Shown piece by piece: positions 44,602 to 48,954 of a stretch of DNA of 48,954 bases. The notes under the pieces are model-generated. The model saw only the letters and a program-made list of their open reading frames with translations. It searched no databases and was not told where the DNA came from. Position 1 is the stretch's first letter; each line of letters opens with the position of its first letter. The stretch covers positions 1 through 48,954 of the forward strand of contig NZ_CADCTE010000061.1 of the NCBI RefSeq assembly GCF_902805515.1, given 5' to 3'. The position numbers and the translations under genes are program-made. The DNA is from an uncultured Arthrobacter sp. (lineage in GTDB: Bacteria > Actinomycetota > Actinomycetes > Actinomycetales > Micrococcaceae).

Positions 44602-45531
44602 TCGGTTGGGGGTGACGGAACGCATTCCGGTGGAGGAGAAGAGGGAAGGCTCGACGACCCACGGATCGCGCGGGAGCAGGTCCGGGTCGAATTCCTCAAG
44701 GACGGAACTCAGCGGACCGGGCGGCAGGTCCAACGATTTCATGATGACGGCGCGGACGGCCTCGACCGGGAGCCCCTCCGCACCGAGCGCTTCAAGGGTC
44801 ACCGACCCGTCCCGCTTGGCCAACCTGCGCCCGTCCTTGCCCAGCGCGAGCGGCACGTGCGCATACAGGGGGACCGGAACTCCGAGCAGGCCCGCGAGGT
44901 ACGCCTGGCGCGGGGCCGAGCTGAGAAGGTCCCCGCCGCGCACCACCTGGTCGATTCCCTGCGCGGCGTCGTCGACGACGACCGCGAGGTTATAGGCGGG
45001 CACGCCATCGTTCCGCCGCACCACGAAGTCGTCCACAGGGCCGGTGTATTCGCCATGCAGCCGGTCCTGAATGGTGAGGGCTTCGACGCCGGCGCGCAGC
45101 CGGAGCGCGGGCGGCCGCTCACGGCGGCGAAGCTCACGCTGGGCGTCGGTGAGGTTCCGGCAGGTTCCGGGGTAGACGCCGGGTAATGCGTGGGGAGCGG
45201 TGGCCGCCTCTGCGATGTCCCGGCGGGTGCAGAAGCACTCGTACAGCAGGCCTGCCTGTCCCAGAGACGCGATGCTTGCTTCGTACCGCGGCAGATGCTC
45301 GCTCTGTCGGATGGGGGGTGAGTCCCAATCCAGACCCAAGTCCGAGAGTTCCCTGATCTGGGCTTCCTCGGCGCCGGCGCGGGCAGTGTCGAGATCCTCG
45401 ATGCGGAGCAGGAAACCGCGTCCGGTGGACCGGGCGAATAGCCAAGCGAGGATCGCCGTCCGGAGGTTGCCGAGGTGCAGTTCGCCGGAAGGGCTGGGCG
45501 CGAATCGTCCCGCCCCTGAGATCGTATCCAT
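44599..45531 (-). CDS. gluQ: Glutamyl-Q tRNA(Asp) synthetase
   Basis: Attaches glutamate to queuosine in the anticodon of tRNA(Asp). This is a 310-residue truncated class I glutamyl-tRNA synthetase without the anticodon-binding domain. It has RFAPSPSGELHLGNLRTA (HLGN at 19-22), LRIEDLDTARA, the zinc-site cysteines in ECFCTRRD and YPGTCR, and the KMSKS-like LAKRDGSVTLEAL. ATG 45531 has GGGAG upstream. It lies downstream of the SRP RNA gene and just upstream of dnaX. Queuosine synthesis genes are not in the window. Confidence 0.92.
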   Translation of the reverse strand: MDTISGAGRFAPSPSGELHLGNLRTAILAWLFARSTGRGFLLRIEDLDTARAGAEEAQIRELSDLGLDWDSPPIRQSEHLPRYEASIASLGQAGLLYECFCTRRDIAEAATAPHALPGVYPGTCRNLTDAQRELRRRERPPALRLRAGVEALTIQDRLHGEYTGPVDDFVVRRNDGVPAYNLAVVVDDAAQGIDQVVRGGDLLSSAPRQAYLAGLLGVPVPLYAHVPLALGKDGRRLAKRDGSVTLEALGAEGLPVEAVRAVIMKSLDLPPGPLSSVLEEFDPDLLPRDPWVVEPSLFSSTGMRSVTPNR

Positions 45532-45596
45532 GGTCTAGCTCCCTCGCCGCATTCCCTGCCAAGGGGTCGGCCCATCCAGCCGACGGTTAAAGTAAA

Positions 45597-45683
45597 GACC
45601 CCCCATGCACCTGCCAGAGCCCGCTTACCCTTGCTACCTTCCGGTCCTGGGGGAGTTCACAGGATGACACCACATGAGGGGCC
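45597..45683 (-). ncRNA. ffs: Small signal recognition particle RNA (4.5S type)
   Basis: On the minus strand the SRP domain IV is clear: TGTGAACTCCCCCAGG, CCGGAAGGTAGCAAGGGTAA (the GGAA tetraloop and Ffh-binding internal loop), then GGCTCTGGCAGGTGC. The ends pair over 11 bp (GGCCCCTCATG with CATGGGGGGTC). The length, about 87 nt, is that of the short bacterial form without the Alu domain. A -10-like TAGACT lies seven bases before the 5' end, at 45691-45696. TTTACTTT follows the 3' end. Exact ends may shift by a few bases. Confidence 0.95.
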
Positions 45684-45690
45684 GGGAAAT

Positions 45691-45696
45691 AGTCTA
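45691..45696 (-). promoter_or_regulatory. Candidate -10 (TAGACT) of the SRP RNA gene
   Basis: Minus-strand TAGACT ends seven bases before the predicted first base of the RNA, the spacing expected for a start. No clear -35 is visible. Confidence 0.45.
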
Positions 45697-45818
45697 CAGG
45701 AACTTCAGGACTGCTCCTGAGCCCCGGGTTGGCCCGCGTTGCGATTCAATCCGGACACCTCAATGGGCAACGCGGACGCCGGCATGGACGCGCGTTTTTA
45801 TTCTTCCACCGGGAGCGA

Positions 45819-46104
45819 GAACCAAGACGGTGACGGGCGTCAGCCGACGGTGACCGCGGGTCGGGTGTTCATGTGCTTCGGAATGGCACGAAGACACGAA
45901 CTGTGGCGGGCGTCAGACTGCGGTGACCGCCAGGCCGGGCGTCCATGCGCTTCCGGGGGGCACGGACACACGAACTGTGGCGGGCGTCAGTCGGCGGTGA
46001 CCGCCAGGCCGGGCGTCCGTACGCTTCCGGAGGGTGACGAGGCTAGAACGGCGGCGGATCGTCAGCCGACGGCGGTGGCCGCCAGGCCGGCCCGGGCGTC
46101 CGCC
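45819..46104. repeat. Four degenerate copies of a 74-bp unit, the last inside the HNH gene end
   Basis: Copies start at 45819 (about 79 bp, diverged), 45898 (74 bp), 45972 (74 bp) and 46046. The 45898 and 45972 copies are nearly identical. The 46046 copy is the 3' coding end of the DUF222-HNH gene (minus strand), so the others look like decayed duplicates of that end. They fill most of the 358-bp gap between the SRP RNA and the HNH gene. No other gene is seen there. Confidence 0.85.
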
Positions 46105-47509
46105 CCGAGGCCCACGCTGATACCCGTGCTTGCGCGGCATTGGACGGCACTGCGGCAGGGGGATCCTCCGGTCGTGTCGAGTAGTTCCTCCCGGTCGGCG
46201 ACGTCCAGGCGAGCACCCCTCCGGGATGCTGCCGCACCGACCACCCGGCCTCGTGTTTCATGCGGTGGTGTTTGGGGCAGAGGCAGGCGAGATTCCCGTG
46301 CCGGGTGCTTCCGCCGTGTTCCCAGGGGATCGTGTGGTCGAGGTCCGCCGTGGCCGCTGACCGGTTACATCCCGGATACCTGCAGGTCTTGTCGCGAACG
46401 CGCAGATAGGTTTTCAGATCCGTCGGTACCCGGTACCGGCGCCGGCCGACGTCGAGCACCGCCGAATCCACCGGATCGGTGAGCAGCCGCAGCAGGGAAG
46501 GCGCATTCGCCGCGAGCCTCCGGGCGATACTTGCCGGAATCGGGCCGTACCCCTCGAGGTCGCCGGGCGTTCCGCTCTCTCCCAGCAGGGACAGCACCGG
46601 AACCGTTACGAGCACCTGGGGCCGAATGCCACTCAGGATCCCGTCCTCCTGCAGCGAGGGGTTGTCCTGGATCACCAGGCCCGCCAGCGCATCCGCACGC
46701 AGTTGGGCCAAGGTCCGCGCCTCGTTCGGCCCCTGTGCGGCGCGTGCGGCACGGGTCAGCCGGTCGAACATGGCGACGGCGTTTTCGGCACCCAGGAACG
46801 CGCCGAGGTAGGCCATGCCGTCCGGAGCCGGTTCCAGCCAGACGGCCCGATCGGCCTCGGCCTTCGTGCGTCGCTCGGCGGCTGCCCCGGGGCACATTTT
46901 CTCGCGCAGCCGCCGGGCCCGGACCGCGAGCTGCGGACGGGTCAGGTCCGGGGCCACCTTCAGCAGCGATTCCTCGTACCCGGCCCGCTCGTCAGCAGGA
47001 ACGCCGGTGCTTTCGCGGATGATCACCTGCGCGTGCTGGTAGTTGATCGTCCCTGAATTCAACGCCTCAAGTGACTGCGGGAAGTCATTGACCAGGGCGG
47101 TGGATTCATTAAGGAGGCATCCGGCAGTACCTTCAGGAATGTTGAGAACGCACGCGGTCTCACTGACCGCGTTCATCGACGCCAGGCTGTGCTCGACTCC
47201 GGAGCGTGCGCGCTCGGTCATCGAGGTGCCGACGCGGTGAACGATCCGGGCCTTCAGGGCGGAAAGCCACCTCTCCAACCGTGCAACCTTCTCAAGGGTG
47301 TCCACAGTTTCACCGGCATTCAGTGCAGCGATGGCGGCAGGGTCGAGAGCCGTCAGCTCGTGCGCGAGCCACAGCGGCTCGTTTTCGAGGTGCGAGAACA
47401 AGCCGTCCTCGAGAGAGGAAAACAAGCCGTCGCCGAGGGCTGAATCGGGCGCCGTCCACTCGGGATCAAAGGCTTCTTCGGCCTTGGTTTCCGGTGCTGG
47501 CTGGACCAT
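46043..47509 (-). CDS. DUF222 and HNH endonuclease domain protein
   Basis: A 488-residue protein of the large actinobacterial DUF222-HNH family, present in many copies in Micrococcales genomes; the function is debated (possible intein- or mobile-element-like nuclease, or host DNA processing). DUF222 covers about residues 45-370. The HNH finger is near 395-440: CRYPGCNRSAATADLDHTIPWEHGGSTRHGNLACLCPKHHRMKH, written here only as a location marker for C-x4-C, the D-H pair and the H-x2-K region. A short duplication (GDGLFSSLEDGLFSHLE) lies at the N-terminus and a Pro-rich end at the C-terminus. The last 60 bases recur as tandem copies downstream. Confidence 0.9.
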   Translation of the reverse strand: MVQPAPETKAEEAFDPEWTAPDSALGDGLFSSLEDGLFSHLENEPLWLAHELTALDPAAIAALNAGETVDTLEKVARLERWLSALKARIVHRVGTSMTERARSGVEHSLASMNAVSETACVLNIPEGTAGCLLNESTALVNDFPQSLEALNSGTINYQHAQVIIRESTGVPADERAGYEESLLKVAPDLTRPQLAVRARRLREKMCPGAAAERRTKAEADRAVWLEPAPDGMAYLGAFLGAENAVAMFDRLTRAARAAQGPNEARTLAQLRADALAGLVIQDNPSLQEDGILSGIRPQVLVTVPVLSLLGESGTPGDLEGYGPIPASIARRLAANAPSLLRLLTDPVDSAVLDVGRRRYRVPTDLKTYLRVRDKTCRYPGCNRSAATADLDHTIPWEHGGSTRHGNLACLCPKHHRMKHEAGWSVRQHPGGVLAWTSPTGRNYSTRPEDPPAAVPSNAAQARVSAWASGRTPGPAWRPPPSADDPPPF

Positions 47510-47605
47510 GGCTATAGTCCATCACCTCCCTCTGACAAAACAGGCGGAGGGCGCCGATTCGGAACCTGACCCATGTTTAGGTATTCTGGTATCTGCTCCA
47601 AATTA

Positions 47606-47690
47606 GGAGGATTCGCCTAGCGGCCTATGGCGCACGCCTGGAACGCGTGTTGGGTTAACGCCCTCGGGGGTTCAAATCCCCCATCCTCCG
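47606..47690 (+). tRNA. tRNA-Ser (anticodon GGA)
   Basis: 85-nt class II tRNA. The acceptor stem is GGAGGAT/ATCCTCC with discriminator G; the anticodon stem is CACGC/GCGTG around CTGGAAC, giving anticodon GGA at 47640-47642 (serine UCC/UCU). A long variable arm follows, and the T arm is GGGGG-TTCAAAT-CCCCC. The 3' CCA is not encoded. Confidence 0.96.
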
Positions 47691-47700
47691 CAGAAAATAA

Positions 47701-47730
47701 GCCCCGGTCTTCAACGGCCGGGGCTTTTTT
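47701..47730 (+). terminator. Rho-independent terminator of tRNA-Ser
   Basis: 7-bp stem GCCCCGG/CCGGGGC with a 10-base loop, followed by TTTTTT, ten bases after the tRNA. The A-rich left flank could make it work in both directions. Confidence 0.9.
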
Positions 47731-47753
47731 CATGCCCTCGGGAGAAGATCCTT

Positions 47754-47834
47754 GGGAGCTGGGAGCTGGGAGCTGGGAGCTGGGAGCTGGGAGCCGGGAA
47801 GCCGGGAAGCTGGGAAGCCGGGAGCCGGGAAGCT
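47754..47834 (+). repeat. 7/8-bp tandem repeat array
   Basis: Eleven units: five GGGAGCT copies, then mixed GGGAGCC, GGGAAGCC and GGGAAGCT. It lies in the 204-bp gap between the tRNA terminator and the end of the MpaB-family gene; the remaining bases hold no supported gene. Mixed unit length and transitions point to slippage followed by drift. Confidence 0.9.
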
Positions 47835-47934
47835 GGAGTCTTGCTCCCGAACCTGCGATCGTGGCCTGCGTCCGGGACTGAAGGCCTCGGCCCGGTGTCC
47901 GGCCCGGTTCTGAAGCCGTCATCACGAGTCTCGG

Positions 47935-48861
47935 TCACGCCGTTCGTCGGCTGGATCCCGCTGCCCGTACCCGCGCGATCCGCCGGCGGGCGGCGGCCTC
48001 GCTTGGCCCCTCCGGCCCCAGCCCGAGACGCACCACCTTCAGGACAAGATGGGTTGCCGCCTTGACCGGAAGCGGGATCGGCCCGAGGGCAGGCACCCGC
48101 AACCCGAGCATCTCCCGGTGGTGCGGCTCAAGGGTCGCGACCGCCGCAGCGAACAGCACCCGATAGCCGAGCCGCTGCGAGGCCGGCAGGGGAGGGCGCC
48201 TGATGTACGCGAGGGCCTCCTGGACCTGGTCGCTGTTCGTCAGCTCAGGGTCGAAAGCGCTCAGCTGTGCTGTCAGCTCCGCTTCCGAACGCGGTGGCGA
48301 CTCGACCCCCATGAGCTCACCGGCCTGCGCCCATTCGGCGACGTACTGGTCGCCGCCGCCGGGAATGGGCCCCCCGTAGGCCTTGTGCGCGGCGAGGAAC
48401 GCATCGGTGAAGGCGAGGTGGACCCAGCGAACGAGCGCAGGATCAGCAGCGGAATACTCGCGGATGGTGCCGTGACTGTCGACGTACGTCCCCCGGACCC
48501 GTTGGTGCAGCCGCTGGACGAAGGCGGATCCCTCCTGCGCTGTGCGCCGGGATCCGTAGGTGACGGTGAAGATCCACCGGATGGTGTTCGCCAGCCGCCC
48601 CAGCGGGTCCTCGCGGAAGGATGAGTGCGCATGGACCCCTGCCATGGCGCCGGGATGTAGGGCCTGGAGCAGCAGTGCGCGGATCCCCGCGACCAGCGGT
48701 GTCATTGACCCGTTCACCGCCCACACGGCGGATCCGGGAACGAAGTAGCCGACGTCGTCGCCCTCTTCCAGATCCAACTGCCACTGCGGAATTGCAGGAT
48801 CACCCGCGGTGAACGTGGTGCGCAGCTGAGTGCGCCATGCCGCAACAAGATCCATCAGCAT
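47935..48861 (-). CDS. MpaB-family (DUF2236) oxygenase-like protein
   Basis: A 308-residue soluble protein of the DUF2236/MpaB' family, histidine-rich helical proteins related to the latex-clearing oxygenase, which is a b-type haem protein. Family pieces are LLLQALHPGAMAGVHAHSSFREDPLGRLANTIRWI, VTYGSRRTA, VRGTYVDSHGTIREYSAADP and LVRWVHLAFTDAFL, which carry the conserved His residues. Substrate unknown. ATG 48861 was chosen as it follows a strong ribosome site (AGGGAG, five bases away); ATG 48855 and an upstream GTG at 48921 are also in frame. Confidence 0.82.
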   Translation of the reverse strand: MLMDLVAAWRTQLRTTFTAGDPAIPQWQLDLEEGDDVGYFVPGSAVWAVNGSMTPLVAGIRALLLQALHPGAMAGVHAHSSFREDPLGRLANTIRWIFTVTYGSRRTAQEGSAFVQRLHQRVRGTYVDSHGTIREYSAADPALVRWVHLAFTDAFLAAHKAYGGPIPGGGDQYVAEWAQAGELMGVESPPRSEAELTAQLSAFDPELTNSDQVQEALAYIRRPPLPASQRLGYRVLFAAAVATLEPHHREMLGLRVPALGPIPLPVKAATHLVLKVVRLGLGPEGPSEAAARRRIARVRAAGSSRRTA

Positions 48862-48954
48862 AGGTCTCCCTGAAAAACCGGCGCGGGCAGGAATGCCGCT
48901 GACCTCTTTCACGAAGGCCACGGCCGCAGAGTTCCCAGCCCTGCCTTCCCGCCC

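Noticed and set aside
45739-46482. A 247-codon plus-strand frame over the 74-bp repeats
   Set aside because: It is formed by repeats plus antisense of the HNH gene; there is no ribosome site or domain.

Overview
This 49 kb window is very GC-rich and comes from an actinobacterium, most likely a member of Micrococcales close to Arthrobacter (Micrococcaceae). That placement is an inference. It rests on the actinobacterial families present (DUF427, DUF1206, DUF1990, DUF222-HNH, MpaB/DUF2236), a separate purS/purQ/purL set, GTG starts, apparently leaderless genes, and a small bacterial-type SRP RNA. No plasmid or phage backbone, insertion sequence or CRISPR array was seen. It reads as ordinary chromosome carrying many short local tandem repeats.

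Layout. 1-3268: 3' end of purA, a DUF427 protein, a nitrilase-family amidohydrolase and an alditol oxidase. 3401-12806: an L-arabinose locus, with a LacI regulator, araB-araD-araA joined by 4-base overlaps, then a ChvE/GguA/GguB-type sugar ABC transporter ending in a hairpin terminator. 13079-15108: an ECF-like sigma factor overlapping a one-TM, very long Pro/Gly/Ser-rich protein. 14992-24642: sulfur assimilation. One SAM-I-type riboswitch leads sfnG-metY-CoA-binding protein; a second leads ssuB-ssuA-ssuC-acs. An NAD kinase lies between them. 24779-26766: a second CoA-binding protein, a DUF1206 membrane protein and a DUF1990 protein. 26853-30184: purS-purQ-purL. 30378-35276: a lipoprotein with a subtilisin-inhibitor-like domain, overlapping a conserved gene and divergent from a 1044-residue cell-surface-type subtilase. 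35396-35907: two small paralogous proteins. 36038-45683: lysC (with an apparent internal start for the beta subunit), an ABC exporter pair, recR, a 1416-residue dnaX, gluQ and the SRP RNA. 45819-48861: a repeat array, a DUF222-HNH protein, tRNA-Ser(GGA), a 7/8-bp repeat array and an MpaB-family protein.

How the genes work together. The arabinose genes encode uptake (periplasmic-type binding lipoprotein, ATPase, permease) and conversion of L-arabinose to D-xylulose-5-phosphate. A LacI-type palindrome at the araB promoter recurs nearly unchanged inside araD. The sulfur genes cover sulfonate import, dimethylsulfone oxidation and sulfhydrylation of O-acetylhomoserine, under two leaders whose P1 helix shares bases with the Shine-Dalgarno sequence.

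The most notable observations are these two leaders, the lipoprotein inhibitor/subtilase pair with an unusual predicted P1 Glu, the huge repeat-built tail of DnaX with no ebfC/ybaB gene between dnaX and recR, the internal TTG start in lysC, and three tandem-repeat arrays that begin inside the last codons of a gene and repeat its stop region. All calls come from reading the sequence; no database search was run.
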